Below the pieces are notes generated by a model. That model made no database searches, was not told the DNA's origin, and worked only from the letters and a program-made list of their open reading frames with translations. From positions 623,492 through 640,991 of the forward strand of contig CAJNDS010000058.1 in the NCBI GenBank assembly GCA_905221605.1: a stretch of 17,500 nucleotides of DNA, read 5' to 3'. Within the stretch, counting starts at the first letter, position 1; each line of letters starts with the position of its first letter. The stretch comes from Symbiodinium natans (taxonomy: Eukaryota > Sar > Dinophyceae > Suessiales > Symbiodiniaceae). Below, one piece after another: positions 6,719-13,088 of the stretch. The position numbers were made by a program, and so were the translations under genes.

Positions 6719-6752
6719 CAAACCCGAAACCCAAAACCTAAACCCAAAACCT
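6719..6752 (-). repeat. decayed CCCAAAA stretch
   Basis: Five altered units directly after the preceding array in the opposite orientation. Confidence 0.7.
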
Positions 6753-6886
6753 TGCATCTTGGTTAAAGACGTGCTCCTAGGATCTAAGAAGTGTGTCAGT
6801 CCGAGGGTCAATATCCTGCCGTCCCATGGGGCTCGTGTACCAGAACATCCTTCCGTCCGCACGCAGGGTTCTACATGTAGATGGCT

Positions 6887-7072
6887 TCAGGGTTTAGGTT
6901 TAGGGTTTAGGGGTTTAGGGTTCAGGGCTGATGGTCCGCAGAGGCTCGGAATCCCTCTGAACTACCCCCTAACACCTTGGTATGTAGCGTTTAGGGATTT
7001 TAGATCGGGCCTGCTCCTTGAATTTAGGGATCAGGGCTTTAGGGTTTAGGGTTTAGGGTCTAGGGTCTAGGG
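6887..7072 (+). repeat. two TTTAGGG arrays around a unique spacer
   Basis: 6887-6928 and 7023-7072, the second ending in TCTAGGG units. The plus-strand open frame 6759-7049 spans both and its tail is repeat-derived (GFRV); I do not consider it a gene. Confidence 0.88.
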
Positions 7073-7156
7073 AATTGCGGGTCTCGGGACTTTAAGCAAA
7101 GGGGGTCTGGGCTTGCGGTGGTTCTGTTTCGCTGGTGCGGAGGTCTGGTCTGCAGT

Positions 7157-7314
7157 ACCCTCAACCCTAAACTCTTAACCCTAAACCTGTGCCCTTAGGA
7201 ACTTGGGTTTTGCAAGATATAAGTTAGGAATAAGTTAGGAACCCTAAGCCCTAAACCCTAAACCCTAGACCCTAAACCCTAGACCCTAGACCCTAAATAC
7301 AAACCCTAAACCCT
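7157..7314 (-). repeat. two CCCTAAA arrays
   Basis: 7157-7188 is decayed. 7241-7314 has ten units, three of them CCCTAGA. The 11-mer ATAAGTTAGGA occurs twice in tandem between them (7219-7240). Confidence 0.9.
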
Positions 7315-7425
7315 TGTTTGTGGGTGAAAGGTGCTTCCTGCCCAGAAGCGTCTGGAACAAGCAGAACCCAACCATACAAAATTTTGTGACGCCATCCCCC
7401 CCCCCCCTGAACCCGCAAACCGATG

Positions 7426-7647
7426 CCCTCCCCCCCTCCCCCCTCCCCCCCCCCCTCCCCCCCTCCCCCCTCCCCTCCCCTCCCCCTCCCCCTTCCCCCC
7501 TCCTCCTCCCCCTCCCCCCTCCTCCCCCCCCCCCTCCCCCCCCCCCCTTCCCGCTCCACCCTCCCCCCCCCTCCCCCCCCTCCGCCCTCCCCCCCCCCTC
7601 CCCCCTCCCCCCCACCCCCCTCCACCCCCCCCTCCTCCCCTTTTTTT
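7426..7647 (+). repeat. 222-bp C-rich homopyrimidine tract
   Basis: C runs of 4-12 separated by single T, ending in seven T. Only five purines interrupt it (near 7553, 7558, 7584, 7614 and 7624). A separate 12-C run lies at 7396-7407. The poly-Pro and poly-Gly readings of this block, up to 168 codons, are low-complexity by-products. Mirror symmetry could allow triplex (H-DNA) or i-motif structures. Confidence 0.97.
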
Positions 7648-7808
7648 GCGAAACCCTCTTGCATCCTTTCTGTCCTGGGGCTCGGCTGCCAGGCGGCGCG
7701 CGCAAGCGTTTACAATGAAGGCCCAGGAAAAAAAAAAGAGGGAAAGCTGGGAAACCACGGAAGGCCCTAGGAACCGTCCTCCCAAGGAATGGAGCTTGAA
7801 ACCCTGCA

Positions 7809-7838
7809 GGGTTTGGGGTTTAGGGTTTAGGGTTTAGG
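7809..7838 (+). repeat. (TTTAGGG)4 array
   Basis: Four units, the first GGTTTGGGG. Confidence 0.92.
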
Positions 7839-7912
7839 GCACTTAAGTTTCAGGGTTTCGGGTTCCGGGATCTTAGTATCGATATGGGTACCCTACCCTA
7901 GACAAAAAGAAC

Positions 7913-8027
7913 CAGACCCAAGAGAAAGCGAGGTCTAAATATTGGTACCCGATTTGGCTTGAAGATGCCTTCTAAGGGAACCTAAACCCTAAAACAAATG
8001 GAATACAGGGCCTGCTCTGGGTCCTAG
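7913..8027 (+). repeat. dispersed diverged repeat, copy c
   Basis: AGACCCAAGAG, GGTACCCGATTTGG and TCTAAGGGAACC follow in the order and spacing of copies a and b. It then carries two CCCTAAA units and ends GGGCCTGCTCTGGGTCCTAG, where copy b has GGGCCTACTCTGTGTCCTAG. Confidence 0.5.
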
Positions 8028-8105
8028 CCCTAAACCCTAAACCCTAAACCCTAAACCCTAAACCCTAAACCTTAAACCCTAAGCCCTAAACCCTAAACCC
8101 GAAAA
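8027..8105 (-). repeat. (CCCTAAA)11 array
   Basis: Mostly perfect, with one CCTTAAA and one CCCTAAG. Confidence 0.95.
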
Positions 8106-8134
8106 CTCCCCAAATCCCTACTTGCCACTGGACA

Positions 8135-8268
8135 GGGTTTTAGGGCTTTGGGGTTTTAGGGTTTCAGGGTTGTAGGGTTTTGGGGTTTTAGGGTCTCAGG
8201 GTTATGGGCCTTGGGGTTGCAGGGTTTTGGGTTTTAGGGATTTAGCGATTCAGGGTTTCAGGGCTGAT
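8135..8268 (+). repeat. octamer array, GGGTTTTA-type
   Basis: About 16 consecutive units of 8 bp (GGGTTTTA, GGGCTTTG, GGGTTTCA, GGGTTGTA, GGGTCTCA and so on), with register slips only near 8206 and 8229. The GGG is strongly conserved while the other positions vary, and the period is 8 rather than 7. Confidence 0.8.
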
Positions 8269-8328
8269 GGATCCCATGAGGGCTCTCAAACAGCAACCAC
8301 AAACACGAACCACCCAGACCCGGAGTGG

Positions 8329-8415
8329 TTCAGGGTTGAGGGTTTAGGGTCTAGGGTTTAGGGTGGTTTAGGGTTTAGGGTTTAGGGTTGAGGGTTTGGG
8401 GTTTACGGTTTAGGT
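8329..8415 (+). repeat. (TTTAGGG)n array, decayed edges
   Basis: About 11 units with TTGAGGG, TCTAGGG and TTTACGG variants. Confidence 0.92.
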
Positions 8416-8484
8416 GTGTTTTTGAAGGTGGGAAGTCCTGGCCAGCACTTTCTCGGCTTCAAACATGTTGGCCTCAGGGCCGAA
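8410..8484 (-). CDS. candidate minus-strand terminal exon
   Basis: On the minus strand, after CCCTAAACGCATAG, the frame reads FGPEANMFEAEKVLARTS then HLQKHT and stops at TAA, which lies in the edge of the TTTAGG repeat. Codon third positions are GC-rich (16 of 24), and FEAEKVLARTS is helix-like. The 13-mer GAGGCCAACATGT recurs on the minus strand at 9585-9597, in frame there as EANMWVMRASY, so the two spacers may be related. No domain recognised; a plus-strand frame is also open. Confidence 0.28.
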   Translation of the reverse strand, partial: FGPEANMFEAEKVLARTSHLQKHT

Positions 8485-8518
8485 CTATGCGTTTAGGGCT
8501 TTAAGGAGGTCGTGGAAG

Positions 8519-8675
8519 CCTAAACCCTAAACCCTAAACCTAAACCCTAAACCCTAAACCCTAAACCCTATACCCAAAAAACGCTTACTATAACAGTTGC
8601 ATTCAACGACTTCGAACCGAAGGTTAGCCCCTAGACCCTAAACCCTAAACCCTAAATCCTAAACCCGAAACCCTG
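8519..8675 (-). repeat. two CCCTAAA arrays
   Basis: 8519-8570 has seven units including one 6-mer. 8628-8675 has six units including TCCTAAA and CCCGAAA. Confidence 0.93.
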
Positions 8676-9183
8676 AAACAAGTGAACAAGGTTCTACTCA
8701 GGCTTCCCAGAGGATGTGGGTGGCACATTCCGGAAACAAATCTCCCAAGCCCTACTACGCAGAGTTCCAAAATCGTCCCGAAAGGCTTTAGATAAGGAAT
8801 GTACCATACTGTTTACATCATACAGAGTGTATTCTTATGGTTTACTCCTTACAAATCGTAATATCTGTGCATTTGGTCCACGTGCCCATCTTTAGCCAAT
8901 GTATAGTAACGACCGCAAAATCCCTAAATCGCAACGACCCCCCAGGTCTTCCAGAAACACAGAATTAGGGGCTACACCTTAAACCATAAGAACGCCCTAT
9001 TGGCTGTTAGGAATATACCTCAAGGCATGCAAAGCCTATGAAACGAAACTCGTTGTGGCTTCGCGGATGATTTGGGCATGGTAACCCCTGAATCTATCGC
9101 CCTAAGCCCCCTAAGACATTTTCTCCCGACCCTAGTCCACCAACAGGCCACCCCAATTCCGAAAGTAGAACAAGGCATCCAAA
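8676..9183. other. 500-bp stretch without arrays or clear gene
   Basis: The longest repeat-poor stretch between arrays. On the minus strand a frame reading DFAVVTIHWLKMGTWTKC, then TDITI followed by T|GTAAGG, spans roughly 8855-8935 and could be an exon. GGTCCACGTGCC (8876-8887) is shared with 1484-1495. Otherwise nothing is recognised. Confidence 0.3.
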
Positions 9184-9315
9184 ACCTAAACCCTAAATAA
9201 CCCTAAACCCTAAACCCTAAACCCTAAACCCTGAACTCTGAACCCTGAACCCTGAACCCTGAACCCTAAACCCAATCCCTAAACCGTAAATCCTAAACCC
9301 TAAACCCTAAACCCA
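9184..9315 (-). repeat. CCCTAAA array with CCCTGAA core
   Basis: Canonical flanks around an amplified CCCTGAA/CTCTGAA block (9228-9262). Confidence 0.95.
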
Positions 9316-9497
9316 AACGATCCTAGGAGTTCGGGGGGAGCCCTCGAACCGAACGCCCTAAGCCCTTAACGCACCCTGTACTACAAGTCCTGAGGTTCCC
9401 TAATGCCTAATACCCAATACTCCCTAAGGCTCCCGAAGCTTCCCTAACCCTAGGTAACCGAGGTACCTGCTCCCCATGAACCCCCCTCCATTAAGGA

Positions 9498-9558
9498 CCC
9501 TAAACCCTAAACCCTAAACCCTAAACCCTAGACCCTAAACCCTAAACCCTAAACCCTA
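9498..9558 (-). repeat. (CCCTAAA)8 array
   Basis: Eight and a half units with one CCCTAGA. Confidence 0.96.
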
Positions 9559-9777
9559 GAACTGTAAGATGCCCTCATGACCCACATGTTGGCCTCCGTC
9601 AGGTGTGCTTGAGGGCGTGTGTGCGGGTGAACTCGCCCAAACCCTACGTCACTCGCAACTCTTATCCACCTCAACCCTAAACCCTAAACACTAGACACTT
9701 AGGGGTGGGAGAACCGTCAAACCGCTTAATCATTCGACCCTAAACATTACATCCTGATAAACCTGTGCGAATTATAA
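9559..9777. other. unique spacer
   Basis: Contains a short two-unit CCCTAAA stretch (9674-9689) and ends in GAATTATAAC just before an 18-C run. No gene recognised. Confidence 0.4.
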
Positions 9778-9795
9778 CCCCCCCCCCCCCCCCCC
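9778..9795 (+). promoter_or_regulatory. 18-C tract after TATAAC
   Basis: ATTATAAC, 18 C, then GCAG|GCCCTCATACC. The layout matches the site at 3684-3720 (TATAAC...C13...CCCAG|GCCCCTATATT), suggesting either a pyrimidine tract of a 3' splice site or a shared repeat. No convincing exon follows. Confidence 0.3.
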
Positions 9796-9814
9796 GCAGG
9801 CCCTCATACCTCCC

Positions 9815-9890
9815 CAAAACCCTGAACCCTGAACTCTGAACCCTAAACCCTAAACCCTAACCCTAAACCCTATAAACCCTACACCCTAAA
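9815..9890 (-). repeat. CCCTAAA/CCCTGAA array
   Basis: About ten units with two CCCTGAA, one CTCTGAA and one CCCTAA hexamer. Confidence 0.93.
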
Positions 9891-9990
9891 CAGAACCCAC
9901 ATGCCGCTCTTGGTCGGAGAAAAGTTGCGGCGATCAACTGGCATGCTTCGCGGCCTCGGCGCTTAAAAGTCTGCTGCCCAAAAAGGGTCC

Positions 9991-10050
9991 TATGAAGTAC
10001 CTGGAGGGTTTAGGGTCTAGGGTTTAGGGTTTATATGAAGTACTTGGAGG
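9991..10050. repeat. telomere-like insert between 17-bp direct repeats
   Basis: TATGAAGTACCTGGAGG (9991-10007) and TATGAAGTACTTGGAGG (10034-10050) match at 16 of 17 positions. They abut exactly the 26-bp block GTTTAGGGTCTAGGG...TTTA between them. This is the structure expected when heptamer sequence is inserted at a staggered break and the target is duplicated. Confidence 0.8.
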
Positions 10051-10162
10051 TTCAGGGTACTTATAAACCGCAATTTTAACTGTACATATAAGCCCCTTAA
10101 GTCCCCCAAGTCCTATAAGTAGACGTAGAATTGGGGTGATAAGTATCCATGAACCTCCAAGT
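10041..10162. mobile_element. foldback element D
   Basis: TACTTGGAGGTTCA (10041-10054) pairs exactly with TGAACCTCCAAGTA (10149-10162). The pairing continues imperfectly inward (TACTTATAA against TTATCACTT-like sequence) to a centre near 10100. The left arm includes the right copy of the 17-bp repeat above, so the telomere-like insert lies at this element's edge. The termini differ from elements A-C. Confidence 0.5.
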
Positions 10163-10209
10163 AGGGCTTGTATTACTCGTATCCCAAAAGGACGCCCGAT
10201 AATTACGGC

Positions 10210-10288
10210 CCTATACATATATACATATAGATGTGTGTGTGTGTATTTATATTATATATATGTATGTATGTATATATATATATATAGA
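10210..10288. repeat. TA/TG microsatellite
   Basis: ATACATATA, a (TG)6 run, then TATG tetramers and a (TA)n run. Confidence 0.9.
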
Positions 10289-10345
10289 AGGTACATCATA
10301 CACTCACCAAAACAACGTAATAGAGACCCTGGCCCATATCCCCGG

Positions 10346-10447
10346 GGGTCCATCTGTATTACTATTCTGGAATTAGGTACCCCAGAACCCTATTAGTATG
10401 GGTTTTGGGTACGTACCTAAGTCCATACTAGTAATACAAATGGACCC
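10346..10447. mobile_element. foldback element C, complete
   Basis: GGGTCCATCTGTATTACTAT at the left and its imperfect inverted partner ending TAATACAAATGGACCC at the right. The arms are about 38 bp and the whole is 102 bp. Left arm and loop closely match element A at 5434-5511, about 4.9 kb away. This is the best full-length copy of the GGGTCCAT family. Confidence 0.65.
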
Positions 10448-10641
10448 TCTAGGTATACCATCATTGGGTTCTCCTCCGTTTTACAGGGAGCTACTTGCTC
10501 TAATGTTTAGGGTTAGGCGTCGGAGGTCAGGTTTGGGGGTGTTTTGGGTGATCCAGAACCCGCACATGCAATAAGCCCTGCCCTTCGAACCCGAATTAAA
10601 ACCTTATCAGAACCAGAACCCTAAAGCCAAAAAGCGCAGAG
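10448..10641. other. unique stretch, nothing recognised
   Basis: Contains TTTACAG at 10481-10487 but no credible exon after it. Confidence 0.4.
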
Positions 10642-10714
10642 GTTTAAACGACATTTTGATAATGTTGAACGAGCTGAGTTTAAACGACATTTTGATAATG
10701 TTGAACGAGCTGAG
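10642..10714. repeat. 36-bp tandem duplication
   Basis: Two identical copies, 10642-10677 and 10678-10713, of a unit starting GTTTAAACGACATTTTGATA. Each copy contains the inverted repeat ACATT-TTGAT-AATGT and the 8-bp palindrome GTTTAAAC. Because 36 is divisible by 3, it reads as a 12-residue repeat (LSSFNIIKMSFK twice on the minus strand), but I see no evidence that it is translated. Confidence 0.95.
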
Positions 10715-10990
10715 CATTCCTCCCTGCAGTTCAGGGGCTGGTTCTCTTTGTTTTCGTTTTAACCTCGTGTCGGCCTTCCCTCCCCCCAATGGTATCCCCC
10801 TTCGCACGCGCCCTAAACCCGAGGCCCTTAGTAGGCCCGAAAAACCTTGAACCCCAAAAAGCTTGACCCTAAATCCCTACCCTACAAGCACCAGAAACAC
10901 TGAATAAAGCCTAAGGCCGACACCCGAAACCCTAAAGTCCCTCCCAGAGGCCGAAAATCGCCCTGCGGTGCGAGCACCCTACACCCTTGT
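10715..10990. other. unique stretch then decayed repeats
   Basis: Contains acceptor-like CCTCCCTGCAG at 10719-10729 and T/C-rich sequence. 66- and 64-codon open frames on opposite strands are not convincing. Confidence 0.35.
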
Positions 10991-11140
10991 AAAACCTAAA
11001 CCCCTAAACCCAAAAAACTCAAAACCCAAAAGCCCTAAATCCTAAAACCCTAAACCCTAAACCCTAAACCCCTAAGCCCAAAAAACTCAACACCCAAAAG
11101 CCCTAAATCCTAAACCCCTAAACCCTGAGCCCGAAACCCA
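10991..11140 (-). repeat. decayed CCCTAAA array with 48-bp duplication
   Basis: A segment of about 48 bp (AAACCCCTAA, CAAAAAACTCAA, ACCCAAAAGCCCTAAATCC) occurs at 10998-11045 and again 68 bp later, with only a few changes and canonical units between. A multi-unit block has been duplicated as a whole. Confidence 0.88.
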
Positions 11141-11153
11141 AAACCCCCAAATC

Positions 11154-11214
11154 GGGTTTAGGGTACCCTAAAGCCTAAACCCTAAACCCTAAACCCTAAA
11201 CCCTAAACCCTAAA
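11154..11214. repeat. head-to-head junction with palindrome
   Basis: GGGTTTAGGGTACCCTAAAG: the 16-bp palindrome TTTAGGGTACCCTAAA (11157-11172) marks the meeting of a short G-orientation stretch and a seven-unit CCCTAAA array. Fusion polarity. Confidence 0.95.
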
Positions 11215-11217
11215 CAG

Positions 11218-12172
11218 GGTTGAAAGGGACTTTTGTCCGACCAAGCAACACGCAGCGATCCGGGCCTGGGCTGCGGGCGGAAAGGGAGCCCCCGGTGCTC
11301 TTAAACTCTTGGGGGTTTAGGGTTTATAAAGGGTTTAGGGTTGAGGGTTTGGGGTTTAGGGTTGAGGGTTTAGGGTCTAACTACAGGGATACATCATCCA
11401 CTTGTGCCGGACAAAGGTAGCGGAGCAGCTGCTTCGGCTCGCCATCGCTCAAGAAGATCAGGGTAAAGGGTTTAGGGTTTAGGGTTTAGGGTTTAGGGTT
11501 TTGTTTGCCTCCCTGCTTCTTGCGTTAGGACGAATCAAGTTTACGACACAGGTCTTGCACGTCGGCGGCGGTGCTGGGGGGTGCCAGGGACCCCAAACCC
11601 TAAACCCTAAACCCTAAACCCTAAACCCTAAACCCTAAACCCTAAACCCTAAACCCTTACCAGCAATGCCTGCTCCATGAAAGAGAGCGTTCGCAATTGC
11701 GTGGCAGTACTTCGCCGGCTCGTGGCTCCGCCGCTTCAGCTGCTTTCGCACTTGCTGCAGGATCCCGTAGGGGGGGTTGGGTTTGGGGTTTGGGGTTTGG
11801 GGTTTGGGGTTTAGGGTTTAGGGTTTAGGTTTTAGGGTTTAGGGTTTAGGGTTTAGGGCTTTCGGCCTTGAAGATGCGGTTGCGCGTGCGAGGATTGGGG
11901 TTGCGGGCTTTGCAGTGAAGCCTTCGGTTGGTGGAGGGCGGAGGAGAAGGGTTTGTCCGACAAGAAGACCCCAGCTCACTTGAAGTAAACCACCCTAAAC
12001 CCTGAACCCGGAATCCCAATTCCTGCACCAAAAGCCCTCAACCCTAAGCCTTGAATCACCAGACCCTAAACCCTAAACCCTAAACCCTACACCCTAAACC
12101 CTAAACCCTAACAGAACGTGCAGTTGCAGCAGCCTCTGCGGAGTCGTCAGAGTCCCAGAGCTCCTCCAAAAG
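11218..12172 (+). CDS. candidate gene, six in-phase exons
   Basis: Proposed exons are 11218-11294, 11387-11462, 11529-11580, 11664-11766, 11893-11950 and 12115-12172, with exit phases 0, 1, 2, 0, 1 and 2. They stay open for about 140 codons. Exon 2 reads GYIIHLCRT then KVAEQLLRLAIAQEDQ; exon 3 RIKFTTQVLHVGGGAGG; exon 4 NACSMKESVRNCVAVLRRLV then APPLQLLSHLLQDP; exon 5 GLCSEAFGWWRAEEK; exon 6 RAVAAASAESSESQSSSK. Exons 2 and 4 look like amphipathic helices. Best signals: TCTAACTACAG|G, AGG|GTAAAG, the T-rich CTTCTTGCGTTAG|G, CTTACCAG|C, CCC|GTAGGG, CTAACAG|A and AAAAG|GTCTAAG. The acceptor of exon 5 is weak. Frame choice in exons 2 and 4 is supported by higher third-position GC than the competing open frame. 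Start and end are not resolved, and no domain is recognised. Introns of 66-164 bp contain the arrays. Confidence 0.42.
11313..11377 (+). repeat. TTTAGGG array in proposed intron 1
   Basis: About nine units with TTGAGGG and TTTATAAAG interruptions. It ends TCTAACTACAG, so the branch-like CTAAC is contiguous with the array. Confidence 0.93.
11463..11528 (+). other. proposed 66-bp intron made of repeat
   Basis: Starts GTAAAGGG, runs directly into five TTTAGGG units, then a pyrimidine-rich TTTTGTTTGCCTCCCTGC...GTTAG. Both ends are good splice signals. This is the clearest intron candidate in the window. Confidence 0.45.
11593..11657 (-). repeat. (CCCTAAA)9 array in proposed intron 3
   Basis: Nine perfect units. 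The proposed intron, 11581-11663, runs from GTGCCAGG to CTTACCAG. Confidence 0.96.
11769..11859 (+). repeat. TTTGGGG then TTTAGGG array
   Basis: Four TTTGGGG units (counterpart of the CCCCAAA block at 3976) followed by about seven TTTAGGG units. Confidence 0.95.
11990..12112 (-). repeat. CCCTAAA arrays
   Basis: 11990-12007 is decayed. 12062-12112 has seven units with one CCCTACA. Confidence 0.92.
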
Positions 12173-12189
12173 GTCTAAGGTTCTTGAAG

Positions 12190-12275
12190 TTTAGGGTTTA
12201 GGGCTAGGGTTTAGGGTTTGGGGTCTAGGGTTCAGGGTTTAGGGTTTAGGGTTCAGGGTTTAAGGGTAAAGAAAA
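12190..12275 (+). repeat. TTTAGGG array with TTCAGGG units
   Basis: About 12 units, three of them TTCAGGG, ending in TTTAAGGGTAAAG. Confidence 0.93.
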
Positions 12276-12409
12276 GGGTGTGTAAGGTCTGAGCTTTAGG
12301 TTTGTTTGGAGTCCAGGCTTGGGGCTGTAGGCTTTCGGGGATTTCTTCGGATTTTCGAGATTTGGGTTGCAGGAATCGGCGCTTGTACGTGTTTTTTTTT
12401 ACTTTGATT
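12276..12409. other. unique stretch with acceptor-like TTGCAG
   Basis: GATTTGGGTTGCAG at 12359-12372 could open another exon in the phase left by 12172 (reading NRRLY before GTGTTT), but the piece is too short to judge. Confidence 0.2.
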
Positions 12410-12633
12410 TATGTATATATGCTTGTATATGTCTATATGTACATACATGTGTTCATACTTCTTTTTATATATGTATATGTTCTATGATATATATATATAT
12501 ATATATATATGTATATGTATATGTACACACATACATGTATATATATATATATATACATACATACATACATACATGCATGTATACATACATGCATACATGC
12601 ATACATACATACGTACATACATACATACGTACA

Positions 12634-12665
<32 letters not shown>

Positions 12666-12715
12666 CGTACACACATAATATGTGTGTATATATATATACA
12701 TATGTATAGGTAGGC
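12410..12715. repeat. TA and CATA microsatellite region
   Basis: (TA)n at 12487-12510 and 12539-12555, then about 27 CATA-type tetramers to 12663 with scattered CATG/CGTA changes, then TG/TA. The many 60-100-codon Y/H/I/T-rich open frames over it on both strands are microsatellite readings, not genes. Confidence 0.96.
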
Positions 12716-12773
12716 TTATGTAGGGCTTGGGGTTTGGGGCTCTACGTAATTTGTGTTTCGTGCTTGGGTTCAG

Positions 12774-12856
12774 GGTTGCACGGCTTTCATTCCGGCCACT
12801 GGCTAGCGGGAGTTGACTCAGGGTTGGACGGGGCCGATTATACCCTAAACCCTTAG
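12774..12856 (+). CDS. candidate terminal exon
   Basis: After TTTCGTGCTTGGGTTCAG, entry phase 1 reads LHGFHSGHWLAGVDSGLDG, then ADYTLNP and a TAG (12854-12856) supplied by the first units of the next array. The other two frames close earlier. Two thirds of third positions are G/C. It could be the last exon of the gene proposed at 11218-12172, but the microsatellite between them and unsettled phases leave this open. Confidence 0.25.
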
Positions 12857-12951
12857 ACCCAAGGTAAACCCTAAACCCTAAACCCTAAACCCTAAACCCT
12901 AAACCCTAAACCCTAAACCCTAAACCCTAAACCCTAACCCTGAACCCCAAA
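12843..12951 (-). repeat. (CCCTAAA)n array
   Basis: About 15 units, ten of them perfect and consecutive. Confidence 0.96.
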
Positions 12952-13037
12952 CTGGTCCACGACTCAAACCGATGTGCAAAGGCCGCCCTGAAACGCAAAA
13001 CCCATAAATCGTCCATACTCGGCCCTCAAACAAGCCA

Positions 13038-13088
13038 TTTAGGGTTAAGGGTTAAGGGTTTAGGGGTTTAGGGTTTAGAGTTTAGGGC
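13038..13088 (+). repeat. TTTAGGG array, TTAAGGG variants
   Basis: About seven units including TTAAGGG and TTTAGGGG. Confidence 0.9.

Noticed and set aside
6759-7049. 96-codon plus-strand open frame
   Set aside because: More than a third is translated TTTAGGG-type repeat, with no splice support or motif.
7286-7837. Five overlapping open frames of 115-168 codons on both strands
   Set aside because: They read the C/T-rich tract as poly-Pro/Ser or poly-Gly/Arg; all frames are open because the tract lacks stops. No evidence of coding.
8410-9600. Gene linking the two EANM-containing minus-strand spacers
   Set aside because: Only a 13-bp match is shared and the reading after it differs; no splice chain connects them.
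10024-10396. Plus- and minus-strand open frames over 10024-10396
   Set aside because: They overlie foldback arms and a microsatellite and read opposite arms of the same inverted repeat.
10642-10714. CRISPR repeat of 36 bp with a dyad
   Set aside because: The two copies abut directly with no spacer.
12302-12713. Many 60-103-codon frames rich in Y, H, I, T, V, M and C
   Set aside because: Products of TA and CATA microsatellites, open in several frames and both strands.
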